From: Heliocidaris tuberculata
Lineage: Eukaryota; Echinodermata; Echinoidea; Camarodonta; Echinometridae
Reading direction: 5' to 3'
Assembly: GCA_025618425.1 (NCBI GenBank)
Contig: CM046832.1
Location: 24,512,059 to 24,576,058, forward strand
Length of the DNA stretch: 64,000 nt
The position numbers and the translations under genes were made by a program. Each line of letters begins with the position of its first letter. The stretch's first letter is position 1. The notes beneath the pieces were generated by a model. That model was not told the origin of the DNA. It did no database searches and saw only the letters and a list, made by a program, of their open reading frames with translations. Shown in pieces: positions 50,246-62,575 of the stretch.

Positions 50246-50961
50246 ACAGTACAATGTCGTTTCCAAACCAAGACTCTTCTCTTCCCCAAAGGCAAAGTCC
50301 ACACTAATATCAAGTTGATTTGAATAAATAGAGTAAAATTAAACAAGCATAACAGTAAAAAATTTTAATTTAAATTGGATGTAAAATAAGAAAGTTATGG
50401 CATTTTGAAGTTTTGTATTATTTATTGAAACAGTGATATGCATAACGTGGGCGGTATGCAAATGAGTGAGCCGATGATGTCACACACTCACTTTTCCTTA
50501 TGTATTTTATCATATGAAATATCATATATTTCAATTTTTTGCTTAAATAATGTAAAACATGGTTTGACTCCTTATGGAACATGTAAAATCATCATTATTG
50601 TAACTTATTTTGATACAAGGGAGAGATTCTTTATTATCACATTCATAAAAATTGAAATATTTGAACTTTCATATACTAAAATACGTAAGTAAAAGTGAGT
50701 GTGTGACACCATTGGTTTACTCATTTGCATACCGCCCACGTTATGCATATCACTGTTTCAAGAAATAATACAAAACTTCAAAATGCCCTAACTTTCTTAT
50801 TTTACATCCGATTTCAGTGAAATTTTCACTGTTATGCTTGAATGTATAATTTTACTCTATTTATTCAAATCAACTTGATATTCGTGTGGACTTGGCCTTT
50901 AAGGCTTGAGCTCCTTAAAGGAACAGAAGAGTCTTGGTTTGGAAAACGACATTGTACTGTA
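50246..50961. mobile_element. Foldback element, about 716 bp, with arms over 200 bp
   Basis: The left arm reads GTACAGTACAATGTCGTTTC, CAAACCAAGACTCTTC, AAAGTCCACAC, AATCAACTTG-type sequence and ATGCATAACGTGGGCGGTAT. The right arm contains the same blocks inverted, in mirrored order, ending CGACATTGTACTGTAC. The arms meet around ACACACTCACTTTT (50483) and its inverse (about 50692). The central 200 bp is AT-rich and non-coding. It can form one very long hairpin on either strand. Confidence 0.88.
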
Positions 50962-51183
50962 CTCCTTAAGTTATATAGAAAGTAAACGGGTGGAGAGGAA
51001 GATACGAACATCATTGCACATTACAGAGAAGAAATAATGAAATATTCAAAGGTGCTGTTTGGATATGACATCAATACGATGCCCTTAGAATAAAGAAAAT
51101 ATAAACCATGAACTCGGAAAAGCTCATCATGTTTACATTATGGAGAAAATCGCATTAGAGTTGCCCCGTTCTGGGAAAAAAAT

Positions 51184-51954
51184 TAGCCTTTAATCAAGGC
51201 GATTGTGCTGCTCTGTCGATCCCCTGGTCGATCCTCGAAACGCGCAGAATAGTCTTGATTATTGCGCGGGAAGTCTTGCTCCATCACAACGCCTTTGAGC
51301 ACCTGTTAACGTTACTTGCTGTTTTCTTATTTTTAACTTTGAAATCTTTCGTCAATTTCATGAATAATTCAGTTCCTGGTAGAGAAAATTAACCAATCAG
51401 AAACTTCTGTGACATGGCGTGAAGAGACCGCTCAGCTGATTCCAAACATGGGAGAAGTAAAAATTTGTTATCGCAGATAGAAAATGATAATTTCCATATA
51501 TAAGAAAAATATGACTGTTGACCATTTTAATTTTGAAAAATGAGCAAACATTTATTTGTGTGTGCATTTTTTACCAAGAGAAAAGAAAATTATAAATACT
51601 TTCAACTTTATCCCTCTTTCTACCCTTTTTCGGTCCCCACTGAATAATGGACGATCTCAGTTTTTTCCGTTACCGTTCCTTTTACTTGATTGGTTAAACG
51701 CAATGAACAATAGAGTTGCAGTGTTTTAAATATGAAGATTAAACGTACAAATTATACTGCCTTTTTTGGAAGGTTGTTAAATGATTCATAACCTCTTGGT
51801 CGTCTTTAATATATGAATATTGATTACGTTAACAGGTGCTCAAAGGCGTTGTGATTGAGCAAGACTTCCCGCGCAATAACCATGGCTATTCCGAGCGTTT
51901 GGAGGATCGACCAGGGGATCGAAAGAGTAGCACAATCGCCTTGATTAAAGGCTA
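51184..51954. mobile_element. Foldback element, about 771 bp, with 129-bp arms
   Basis: The left arm starts TAGCCTTTAATCAAGGCGAT and the right arm is its inverse, ending AAAGGCTA. The arms keep pairing through GACCAGGGGATCGA, GGAAGTCTTGCTC and TCAAAGGCGTTGTG to ACGTTAACAGGTGCT, with about one mismatch per ten bases. The 510-bp centre is AT-rich and contains AACCAATCAGAAA. Non-coding. Confidence 0.88.
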
Positions 51955-52861
51955 GAAAAAATATATACGTACTCCCTTTTGTCGATTTTTCTTTCTTATC
52001 TGAGTGTATGATTAATGTCAAGGTTGATTCGACGTGCATAGCCAAAAGACATTCTGCAAGATAGACATCGAATGAGAAGGCCTGTAGCAGGTTTCCCTAG
52101 AAGCCCAAGATTTCGTTTTGAATGTGATTGAGGGCTTCATGTATAATCTAAGATAGGTGGATAGATACCTCATTACCCACGCTTTTTTAACAATTATTTG
52201 TTCAGCTCTTCGTGTAATTTATTTAAGATTAATACGATCGGGCAGTAAGCAATCTATCAGCTGTAGCTTTCTTTTACTTAGAACGTGACATAGCTTCAGT
52301 TTGGAAGTGAAAGTTGAAGACATTGACAAATGACATTTATTCAAAAATATTATTTCGATGATAAAGTTCTCCTAGAGGTCATGAGAAGGTCATTGCACTG
52401 GAAATGATTATTTTCTAATTCAGGGTAGTGACAAAAAGGTATCAATATGAAATGATACATTATCATTTAAGATAATTTGTACAGAAATAAAATGGTGTAA
52501 GACCAAAAATACTAATATACATTTCTAAATGTCTAACATGTCAATATTAACAATGAAATCATATGCTGGGATAAACAGTAAAAAATAGCGCAAAAATGAT
52601 ATACCATGGGAAGAATAATATGCAGTCTTATATCTCGGCTATAGGATATCAATATCTCATGCCACTAACATATACATTACAAGGGTATCAGCTTTTTAAA
52701 AAGGGTTTCAACGCTGTCCGAAATCTCAAGGCCGTTTTTCCCCGCACAAACATTGATGCACCCAAAATAGCCATTTTTTTTAAAACCATATTTGTTCATG
52801 TAGGATTAGGAAGAATTGATTCAATGCTTATAGGCGAACTGTTATTATTTAAGCCTCAGTT
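51955..52861. other. AT-rich DNA, nothing convincing
   Basis: The 121-codon frame at 52596-52961 starts in AT-rich DNA and runs into the next MITE, with no recognisable domain. No other feature was seen. Confidence 0.5.
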
Positions 52862-53664
52862 TCACTGGCCTTACGACCGCTTTCCAACTTCTGACAAAAA
52901 AAAAAAAAAAAGCTGCGACCATCGACAACCAATCTGCAAAAAGACATCTATCCACGATTAGTTACCGATCGGTTGTAGGCCAATCGTCGATCATCAAAGC
53001 CTGATTGGCCACAGCTTTAGGAACGGCAGTCAATTCGGCGATTATAAGCAATCGGTCGTAGACTAGCTGATTGCCGGTGTTCTTACGGCAGTCGCAGATA
53101 TACCCGTGGGAAGGCCATGAATCACTGGTGCATAAATGTATCAATTATATATTTATGCCATGTTATGCTGAATAGGTCACCAATTGTGGCAATACAAGAA
53201 TAACATGAACACTACATACTTGTGTGGGTGCAAAGCAAGGATGTATTCGAGGTTGTCTGGATATATTACTCAAATTTAACAAGTTCATGAAGAGGAAAGA
53301 GCTCAATATGGCTCTCCCATTTCTACCATCGACTTGAAAGTATGTGGTCAATATATTAAATCATAAAGCAAAACCATTTTCAATAGGCAATACAACCAGA
53401 ATTACCCTTGAGTTGATCTCATGACAGTCTGTGGAATGCTGTTGATTACTGTTGGTTGTGGGTGCTAAGTAATGGTATGGGATTCAATAAGCGACTGGTC
53501 GTTTATTATTCGATGATCAATAGCGGACTTTATTTTTCAAGCACTGGCCATGTCTCAAACCAGTCGACCAAAATGCTCCAACAACCAGTCGCCAACTCCT
53601 GACAACCTTTTAAAAACTTACAAAAACCCCTGCCATCTCTGACAACCGGTCGTAAGGCCAGTGA
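52862..53664. mobile_element. MITE, about 803 bp, TCACTGGCCTTACGACCG ends
   Basis: Terminal inverted repeat TCACTGGCCTTACGACCG is perfect at both ends; further in, similarity continues more weakly (TTGTCAG/CTGACA). Internal short words such as CGACCATCGACAACC and CGGTCGTAGAC recur in both orientations. Non-coding. Confidence 0.8.
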
Positions 53665-54459
53665 GACCATGATGATATTCACGAAAATGAGGAAGAATTA
53701 TCTCCCACGAGTAATATGATATGAAAATACAATGATCATATATAATTAAAGCGAAATAACACGGCCTGAAAGTAGGATGATTCGAATAGGAAGAAAATAC
53801 CTGCGGAGTTTTTGTTTTTTTGTTTTTGTTTTTTTTTAGTCACCTAAACAGAATCTATGAAATGATTTTCGTTCCGTTCTTCTGTCAACCTTGAATACTT
53901 TCAAGGCACGCAGAAAAAAAAAATATTCCTGATTTACTGCAAATATACTAGCTGGATGTAAGGCAGGTAGTTCTTGTCGTCATGCTCTATAACATAAGAA
54001 GGTTAGTCATTTAATTTTGGTGTAATGATATCTATGATTTATTAAAAGATTACCGTATGGAAAGTTGCATGTTCGAAGATGGCAACTAACAAATCATGAA
54101 AACTTTAGTTTGTTTTTCGCCCTTACGCTGCAGCATCTACCCGACATGCCCCATCAAATGCTTTGCGCGTAGTCATGTAATTATGTCACGGTTCTATAAT
54201 CTGTAACATATTAAAACTTGTTTTACTATGTTAAACGTGTTTTCATTACCATCATCATCACTATCATCATTGATGAGCTGAGTTGTCGGAATTTGTTTTT
54301 AATTCGCACAAACCCTACTTCCCTCTATTTCGATTAAGCCACTATAAGCAAAAAGATTGGGATGGTATCAAGTTCTCACACTACCATTCAAATCAGTTGT
54401 AAATAGGGTTTCAGAATGACCTCCAAACCAATCATGACTTTGAGAGAAAGACAACTCTC

Positions 54460-54504
<45 letters not shown>

Positions 54505-55164
54505 TTCTCTGTGCACTGTCTGGAAAATTTTTAGATTAGCACTCGGCTTTGGCATGATGTTTACTTTCTTCTTCAACTCGCAAATGAACCCATTAACATT
54601 ACATCTTTGAGTGGTGCCCGTTTGTCTTTAATGGTTTATTTGTCATCGCATCAGTCATTAATAATGCCCATAACTGTCAACCTAATGACAGACATGGCAG
54701 TGTAGTAACAGGTAGTTCTGACATCACATATTAATACCCCATTATAGGTTTTTCATTTAAGCCCTGTATTTACACAAGGGTGTGATGCACTTTGCATACT
54801 CGTAACGCCATCGGTGTAACGAATTCAAGTTACAGGTGCCTCGTTCTTTTTCCTTGAACGAAAGTGTGTCTGGTCTAATAAGTTTCTTGTCTTTTTCTAT
54901 TCCCAAATCCTTCACAGACTGCTCCACACTTTGCAAAGGAGTTGAAGTCAGCTAAGTGGTCAGCTTCTTGGTCTTCTTAGCAAGTGACCCAGGTTCGAAC
55001 TCACGTGACATTCAAGCGCAAGACAGGAGTTATGCGCTATAATGCAAGTTCACAAAACCTAAGTCACAAACATGATGTGATCGATGCTACAATCTTATCA
55101 GGAATTGGTTTCCATGTTTCTATGTGATATAGACGATGGCAAGCTGTACATAGGATCGAATGTG
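53665..55164. other. AT-rich DNA with a (TC)n tract
   Basis: A (TC)n tract lies at 54458-54501. A possible tRNA-like retroposon head at 54946-55012 is listed separately. No gene was recognised. Confidence 0.5.
54946..55012 (+). repeat. Possible tRNA-derived SINE head, decayed
   Basis: AGTCAGCTAAGTGGTCAGC resembles an RNA polymerase III A box region, and CCAGGTTCGAACTC 30-odd bases on resembles a B box. A full cloverleaf is not obvious, so a tRNA-like pseudogene or SINE remnant is more likely than a working tRNA. Confidence 0.3.
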
Positions 55165-55300
55165 CTTCAAATACATTAATGTTTAAGAGAAATGATGTCT
55201 TCAAATACATTAATGTTTAAGAGAAATGATGTCGTCAAATACATTAATGTTTAAGAGAAATGATGTCTTCAAATACATTAATGTTTAAGAGAAATGATGT
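55165..55300 (+). repeat. Four tandem copies of a 34-bp unit
   Basis: Units start at 55165, 55199, 55233 and 55267, each CTTCAAATACATTAATGTTT plus TAAGAGAAATGATGT-type ending. Only one or two differences between copies indicate recent expansion. There are no spacers, so it is not CRISPR-like. Confidence 0.95.
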
Positions 55301-55338
55301 TTACAATGTTAGCATGGTTAGTGAGATATGTATATTGC

Positions 55339-55571
55339 AAGGAGTTTCCTGAATATATATAACACGATAAAACTACTTTCGAAAAATAAACTCAAGGGCA
55401 ATTTCAAAGGCCTATTGTACTGCCCATAGAAATCAGGTTCGGATTACGTAATACGCCATTGAAATGTTCGCACATTTCTAAAGGTGATAGACAGGGCTAT
55501 TGAAATTGCCTTTAGTTGATTTTTCGAAAATAGTTTTTACCGTGTTATATATTCATTCAGGAAACTCCTTG
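55339..55571. mobile_element. Hairpin element, about 233 bp
   Basis: The left arm AAGGAGTTTCCTGAATATAT ... TTCGAAAAATAAACT ... GGGCAATTTCAA is repeated inverted at 55499-55571 (TTGAAATTGCC ... TTTTTCGAAAATAG ... AGGAAACTCCTT). Arms are about 70 bp and the centre about 90 bp. Probably a MITE. Confidence 0.82.
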
Positions 55572-56770
55572 CAAATTAAATCATGTCGAAATATTACAAT
55601 GCCCCATCTTGGTCATGTTGCCAGTTGGCATTACTTGCGGTATACCCCTAATTCATTAAATGACAAATTTGCATTCCATCAAGTGCCTTTTATAATTTAT
55701 TCAAATTGTTGAGATATTCCCTGGGAGATACAGGGCTCATGTTTTCATAATCATTTAATGGATTTTTTTTTTCTCAACTTTCACTCTGACTCTGATGGAA
55801 AGAAATTCCCGAGGGACATTTCTAAGAATTGTTTTTCACATCGTCACTAGAAAAGTTCGTGTGCGCCATAAAAAAGACATTCCGTATCGTTACTGAATCG
55901 CACAGTGTCTATATAAATCCAATATATAATTTTCCATCCAACTAGAATTTATTTCGACGTTTTAATGTACAATTGACATGCTATACCACTTACCATGAGA
56001 TAAAAAATCGTTACGTGTGGCTAAACTAGAGGAAAATTCTTACTGTACAAAATGTTACTAGTAATTAGAAAGGAAAGGGAAAATGAAAAAGGGGCGAATG
56101 GCTGAGCCAGGCGCCTCGCCCACGTGTTTGGTAAGCCTGTCTCGTATGACATTGAAAACACGACGAAGGCAAGAAAAGCACTTCTTAAAATAATGTCTTA
56201 TCTTTGAGCATCATGGAACCTCGAAGTTTTAATTAGAGAAAAGCCTTTGCATGAAGGCAGGAAGAGGGATCGACAGATTGCTGGGAAAGAAAGATGAAGG
56301 GGGTAGCTTTCTCAGATCATTAAGAAAACATATTTTCTAATAGAATAGAGATTTTTTTCATTTTTTTTAAAGTCTCAGTTATGGATAATGTGAATTAAGT
56401 TATTAGACGGAACGATAAAATCCAATTGCTTATGGATCTTACAGGTTTGACTGAAAGAGTTAACATCTTACAAGTCTGTTTTGTACTTTTTGGTCGGGGA
56501 ACTTTTCAATATCTTCATACAGAGCACGTAAGTTCCATTACTGGCATAGTCCCTCAGCATGAAAATTATTAATACATAGGTACTTTGACAGCCCTATGCG
56601 TCACCTTCTTCCAAGAGCTAAGCACTTCCTTTGTCGGAATATAACGACCCTTTAGTGAGGTTCCATAATCGTTATAATTCCATAATTATGACATCGTTGA
56701 CGTTTGCCCTAGTATCGGCTATTTCATATGAAACCTATTCTTAAGAAAACCCAGACAAAGCTAAGCCTAC
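55572..56770. other. AT-rich DNA, nothing recognised
   Basis: No gene, RNA or repeat signal was seen. Confidence 0.5.
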
Positions 56771-56916
56771 CAGGGCCCCGTTTCATGAAACTTGCTTTCA
56801 CTGACAATTTACAATAACTGTTATAAGCTACTGAAATCCTTGCATCTGATTGGCTGAGAGCAAACTTGTCGGTAAAAATCACTGACAAAACACTTGATGA
56901 AACGCCCCCCCCCCAG
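56771..56916. mobile_element. 146-bp MITE, GGGCCCCGTTTCA family, copy A
   Basis: The left end CAGGGCCCCGTTTCATGAAA and the right end read inward CTGGGG, a G-run, then CGTTTCATCAAG are inverted. The body AACTGTTATAAGCTACTGAA followed by CCTTGCATCTGATTGGCTGA and GTCGGTAAAAATCACTGACA matches copy B at 62434-62575 closely and in the same orientation. Confidence 0.88.
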
Positions 56917-57569
56917 GAAATTTATGATTAGGTAAATGCGACATGTGACAATGACTAGGGTCCGTTTTAGGCAAGAATGATAGTTATTTCTCTCCGTTTT
57001 CCAATCAAACAAAATGTCGACCACTATCTAAGTAGTTTTCTTTTATTTATTGTTTTTGTGCCTATGTGTGTTCTTGAATATATTGAAAAATAGAGATTTC
57101 AGCGAATATGGAATTCTATATTATGTTCGGTGATTGGTGAATTGCATGTATTCAATTCAGTTAATGTTGAATTAAATAGTCATGTAACGCGTAATCAATA
57201 CACTGTCATCTCGCTTGATTTTATTAAGGTCAAAAGGGCATATAAAAGAGTTATTAAAAATAATACATGTATCCGAAATATTCGTGACATGCAATGCATG
57301 TGAAGAGTTTCTCCACTTAAAAATTCGACAATATAAGAGCCAAGTGACTGATCAATAACAGTAAATTAAATGGGCCTGTTGTCCTCTGTGATCGCGTGAC
57401 TTCATGAAGGTCGACAGAACATGAAAAATAATCGAAAAAGCATTCATCCTTGATTTTCAGCGCTCCACTTTGTAATGTTGTCGGTAACCCCAACTCAACT
57501 TTAGAATTTCAGGCCTACGATCTTCTGTCCTAATATTGCACACACTAGCACAAGTTCATAATAATGAAA
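56917..57569. other. AT-rich DNA, nothing recognised
   Basis: No gene or repeat signal was seen between the two MITEs. Confidence 0.5.
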
Positions 57570-57766
57570 CCAATCAACATCAATTATTTCACCGTTTCTA
57601 GTTAAACTAAAACCGGAATGGTTTGATATCGATCTTATATCAGAGATAATCTTTATGCACAAAGAGTACGAGATATTATCCCTGATATTTATTATAGATA
57701 TCATTCTCACTTCGTTTACAAACCGTTCCGGTTGTAGTTGTACTGGAAACGGTGATGTAATTGTTG
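57570..57766. mobile_element. Hairpin element, about 197 bp
   Basis: The left arm (CACCGTTTC, AACTAAAACCGGAATGGTTT) is matched inverted by the right arm (AAACCGTTCCGGTTGTAGTT, GAAACGGTG). Pairing continues toward the centre via ATATCAG and GATAAT words. The minus-strand 101-codon frame across it is incidental. Confidence 0.8.
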
Positions 57767-58242
57767 GCCAATGATTTTCGGGGACGTGCATCATCGCAAA
57801 TGTCAAAAAACTTTACTCCTAAGCGGTTGATCATCTTTGTATACTCTAGATAAACAAGTAATAAGATAAGATGATGTTTTTAGTTACAGTCATGAAAATG
57901 TTATAGAATTTGTGGTTTTCTGACATGCTTCTATAACCGAGCGCTTCAAGCGTCCTATTCCTATCGTTCAACCCTCTTTGAGAAGACATATAAATCACAT
58001 CAAGACAGATTTTCCATTAGCTTGGAGCCATCAATTTTGCTGCATGTCCAAAAGCGTATGTTGAACATCATAATGAATGTTATGCCGGTACCCAGAAAAT
58101 GTGCAATGTTTACCATGTTTACAGCTGCATTTCAAGAACCTGTCTATTTCAAGGGAAAAGAAGGATGGGAATTGCGATAGCCATGCTCAAAAAAGTCAAT
58201 ATGATTTATATCTCATTTCCACTATATCCTGTTCGTGGTAAA
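57767..58242. other. AT-rich DNA, nothing recognised
   Basis: No gene or repeat signal was seen. Confidence 0.5.
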
Positions 58243-58640
58243 GGAGTCGTAGTGTAGTGGTTTGGAAACGTATACCTGTAGATGGGCAGATCATGGGTTC
58301 GAGCCCAGGTATGAGATCCATTTCTATCTACACTGTTTCTCTCTGTCCAAGGGTATAATGGATATCCAGTAATGTCTTTGAATTTCGTATATTTACTCCT
58401 GTACCGGGTAACTCTCCAGGGAGTGGATAACATGCAGTGCGGAAAGGTAGTTTGATCTAACAACCGATGCAAATAATACATGTACTTGCATAATATTTGT
58501 ATCGGTATCGGTACTTATAGTTGTAATATAACATAAGCTTTTTGTGTCTATTTGTTTTTTCTTTTTATGCTCTTTAATTATTGAATAGTTGAACATTTAT
58601 GTTCATTTTCAACCACTTGAATAAAGCTACTGAACTGAGA
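58243..58640 (+). mobile_element. tRNA-headed SINE
   Basis: The head GGAGTCGTAGTGTAGTGGTT contains an A-box-like TAGTGTAGTGG. About 45 bases on, GGGTTCGAGCCCAGG is an excellent B box whose arms pair as a T stem. The head is followed by a non-tRNA body and a 3' region ending ACTTGAATAAAGCTACTGAA, similar in style to CR1/L2-type tails. The head does not give a standard acceptor stem, so a retroposon is favoured over a functional tRNA. The 3' boundary is approximate. Confidence 0.6.
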
Positions 58641-61450
58641 AAATCATGATATCAATTAGTTCTTTTATATCGATTTGGAGAAAAGGGTCGAATAAAGGGT
58701 GTCATATGAGGAATGATGACTTGCCTGAGGGAGTAGGGTGAGGTTAGATGTAAAGGATTAGGGGGATCATTGTCTGTTACCATGTCACTGAATTGATATT
58801 CTATTTCGCCTCGAGTGCTTCTTTAGTTCTCGAAAAATTGATCACATGACCACTCATGATGTTCGGCATTCCCAGGGACACACATTCCCATTTTGATGAA
58901 AGATGTGGTATCTTTAAAAAAAAAAAATTCACATTTACTTAATGCTTAACTCCTGGTATACCTAGATTAAAAGAACATGAAGCGAAGATCAACATAAATG
59001 TATTCTCTAGATGGTTTAACTTAATCGTGGAATAAAGCAAATGAAAACGCAGGATTAAACAAAACCTGGGTATCACTTTAGTTAGACCACCGCTATTTCC
59101 TCACTTAAACCAGAGTGGAGTAGACAAGCAGAATACGGGTCAGAGAGTTTGGCATGATTATACTAAAGATATATTTCTTTTAAAATGTTTTTGTTGAGAT
59201 TTGAAATACTTATGTGGAGCTTAAGATGAAGGAGGAAGATTTAGGAGAGGGAGGGGGAAAGATTATCATTGATGATGCGGCGATAAACCCACCAGATCAA
59301 TTGAAATAAAATTCATATTTAGGAATTAGTCCTCAATGTGAACATTCCTCCCTCATGCGTCAGAGAAGCCTGGGGTCTTTTTCCTTTTGAGGGAATGAGT
59401 TTCAGTCGTCAAAAAGTCTCCCATGAGTTCCAATTTCAAGTCAACTGCTAATAGATACTGATAGGCGACCACTGGGATACCACTGAAAAATAAAACTTGA
59501 ATTAAAGATGTGCACAATGCTACATCAAGAATGATATGAAGATACAAGCTGTGAATATGCGCATGATGATGAATGATATGAATATAACATCGAATGACGA
59601 CACAAGTTTTGAAGTTCAAAGTGTCAGTCCTAGTATATTATATTCAATAAAGTAATTCCTTTTTTTGACACCTGGAAGAAAAAAAACCCCGACTTTTCTT
59701 CATCGAAATTTCAAAGCAACCTCTATGAACGGACTATAATATTCTTTTTAACTTCGGTTTTCTTGAGGCCCCGTTGAAGGAAATAAAGCCATTTAACTGC
59801 TCTTTACTGTTCGTTAAACATAGAAGTTGTTGAATAAATCTATCTCCTATCCGAAAAGTTAGACAAGACCTGTTGAAAACATTCCACATGCTAAACGTAC
59901 ATATAAGATGTAAACGAGTTCCAAAAAGATGTTTTCTTATATAATACTTCTTTCATCGTTTTTCACCGAAATTTTTCAGTAGGGGTTTCTTAAAAGTTTC
60001 CCAGACAACACCCTGTCGACCATCCCCCGTCTCTGTTTCACAATAATTACGATCCCTACTTCCTGAAGTAGATTTATGGACAAAGAATGAGCAAATAAAT
60101 GAATGTCTACATAAGTCTACTTCAAATTAGAATTCTAAAAGTAATGTTTATGGACAAAAGGTAGATGTTAATAATATTCAGAAATATATTAGGCCCTTTT
60201 AATGTTTTTGACAGAGACATGATAAAGGCTGTGAATCCTCATCATCAACACATGCGAATTTCAAAGTTTTATCAATGATAGGAGATAACATTATAATGCA
60301 TATCAAAATTTGCTTCGTAGAAAAATAGCATCGATGCTTTGTTTTGTGTTTCTGTTTAGGTTTGGTTTGGTTATGGAAAGTTGGATTATTCGTGTAGTGT
60401 TCACTAGCCCCCAAAAGACATTACCCTGTCTGCCCTACTAGAAACACGACACCGTTTTATGTCCTGGTATGCACTCGACTTAGGGGAGGGGAGTCACTTC
60501 TCTGATACTGATCGAGAATGTGTTGCAGGTAGAAAAAAGACTGAACTTAGGGCACATTCTAGTTACATCATCCACATGATACTGGGATTTCATCCGTAGG
60601 TGTTTTCCCCTGTAGCGAATCCCTGAGGACTGACGTTAAGGGATATATGCATGAAGGTCTTTTTTCAGGCGGAAGCTTAGCGAGCGGAATAAGGAGGATC
60701 GGTTAAAGCGGAGATTGGACCACACACCACACGACTGAAAAAAGAATAGTGTCGTTCATGTAATTCATTTCATTACCATCAAATACAAAAACTTAGAATT
60801 CCTTTAAAAGTTTTACTGGTGCTTAAAACGCACCTCAATCATAGAAACAGCAGCAGCTTGAGGGCTCGCAATTGATATATCTTAGTTTTTGTGTCTGAAA
60901 ATTCCAAACATCATTTACAGGGTGCCATATTAAATCCTTCTTCTTGGAGTCAAGAGTAATCATGCAAGTTCAGTGAAATACATCAGGAAATTGCAAATTT
61001 GCATAACATTATTAGCATATGATTTGATTTGGAATTTGTCCAGGTCAACTGTATGATTCAAGGTGTATTTATGCTTATATAAAAGACTTAGCTCTAGTTG
61101 GCTCCTAGTGAGTGTCCTTCCTTTACCACAGATCGGATGAAGATCATGCGCTCACCTGTCAACGACCGGGGGTATGTCACGCTCTTCTTCTCTCCAACAC
61201 TGTCCAATCACTGGACAGGAAGAGACGACTCCCTGGTGACTGTCTAACATTTGAGCATAGTGTAAGAATCTTACTCCGTCAGTCATGCGTCCCCGCCTTG
61301 TGCGGTGTATAAGGCTACATGCCGTTTTTGTATCCTGCCGGTGCCGCGCTCAAACATTTGAGGGTCTCCAGCAATCCAATCAGGGTTGATTTTCATCTCC
61401 ATGTCTTTATAATTGTATTTTACACACAAATTATTTCAGTCTCTTACTCA

Positions 61451-61452
<2 letters not shown>
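58641..61452. other. AT-rich DNA, no gene recognised
   Basis: No protein or RNA similarity was recognised. A somewhat GC-richer segment at 61100-61380 has short open frames (for example 61112-61312) but no known domain or plausible splice chain. Confidence 0.45.

Positions 61453-61482
<30 letters not shown>
61453..61482 (+). repeat. (TC)n microsatellite
   Basis: About 30 bp of TC units leading into the first copy of a tandem repeat. Confidence 0.9.
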
Positions 61483-61486
<4 letters not shown>

Positions 61487-61902
61487 TTCTTTTTCCATCT
61501 ATTTCTCTCTCAACCCCCTCTCTTTTCCCCACTTTCTCTCTCATTTAACTGTCGAGAGAATTAATACCCTTGAATGTCCACACTCTTTCCTTCTTCCTCC
61601 CACATGTTCTTTACTCCTACTTATTTCCTCCCACATGGACTATGAAACTTCAGGAACATTCTGTTAGATAACCTGCATGATGTAATCTCTTTTACAAATC
61701 CTGTTATTTATGAATAAAATAAGTACTACGCAAAGTACAAACATGCCCGAGGCTTGAAACTTTGCTGAACACCTATCCAAGGTAAATGTTAACATATTTC
61801 AAACAAGTCTTCTATAATTAGAACGAAAAAATTTAAAAGGGTATATCAATATCCTACACACACATCATGTAGTTCTCGCACACTCTATTTCTTTCTTTCA
61901 CA

Positions 61903-61922
61903 CAGACACACACACACACACA

Positions 61923-61965
<43 letters not shown>

Positions 61966-62035
61966 CCCCCCCCCCCTCTCCCTCTCTCTCTCTCTCTCTC
62001 TTTCTCTCCCCCCCCTCCTCTCCCTCTCTCCCCCA
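61903..62035 (+). repeat. (CA)n then (CT)n / C-run compound tract
   Basis: CA units to about 61922, then CT units with two C-rich interruptions at about 61966-61976 and 62009-62016. Confidence 0.92.
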
Positions 62036-62433
62036 CTCGTTTAACTGTCGAGAGAATAAATACCATTGACCACCTACACTCTTTCCTTCTTGCTCCCAAA
62101 TCTCCTTTACTCCTACTTATTTCCCCCCACATGGAATATGAAATTTTTTTCGAAAATCCTATTACATATTTGCCCAATGTACATTAATTTTAGTAAATTA
62201 CTATCTAAGGTAGATATTAACCTATTTCAAACAGTTCTTCTATAATCACAACGAGAAACTGAGTAACAAGTACTTATTATCATCCTATTCACGCATAGTT
62301 CAGTTCTTTCTGTCCCCCTCCATCTTTCACTCTCCCCCTATTCACTGTAAACGAGGAGGTATAGCCTTGAGCACTCACAGCCTTTCCTTCTTTCTCCTAC
62401 ATCTACGGCACTTTAATTCTACCGGTTTCCTCC

Positions 62434-62575
62434 CAGGGCCCCGTTTCACAAAACTTGTCATCAATGACAAGTTGCAACAACTGTTAGAAGCTACTGAAAT
62501 CCTTGCATCTAATTGGCTGAGAGCAAATTTGTCGGTAAAAATCACCGACAATACACTTGATGAAACGCACCCCAG
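62434..62575. mobile_element. 142-bp MITE, GGGCCCCGTTTCA family, copy B
   Basis: The left end CAGGGCCCCGTTTCACAAAA and the right end GATGAAACGCACCCCAGG form inverted termini. The body closely matches copy A at 56771-56916. It lies inside copy 3 of the tandem repeat, where copies 1 and 2 keep the uninterrupted site. Confidence 0.9.

Noticed and set aside
52596..52961. 121-codon plus-strand frame
   Set aside because: Runs from AT-rich DNA into a MITE end and poly-A; no domain.
55165..55300. Regular 34-bp repeats considered as CRISPR-like
   Set aside because: Units are contiguous without spacers, and the genome is eukaryotic.
57501..57806. 101-codon minus-strand frame
   Set aside because: Spans a hairpin MITE; composition reflects the palindrome.
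58243..58318. Functional tRNA gene
   Set aside because: The B box is good but the acceptor stem and anticodon arm do not fold convincingly; a SINE head fits better.
61854..62177. 107-codon Arg/Glu-rich minus-strand frame
   Set aside because: Translation of CT/CA repeats.
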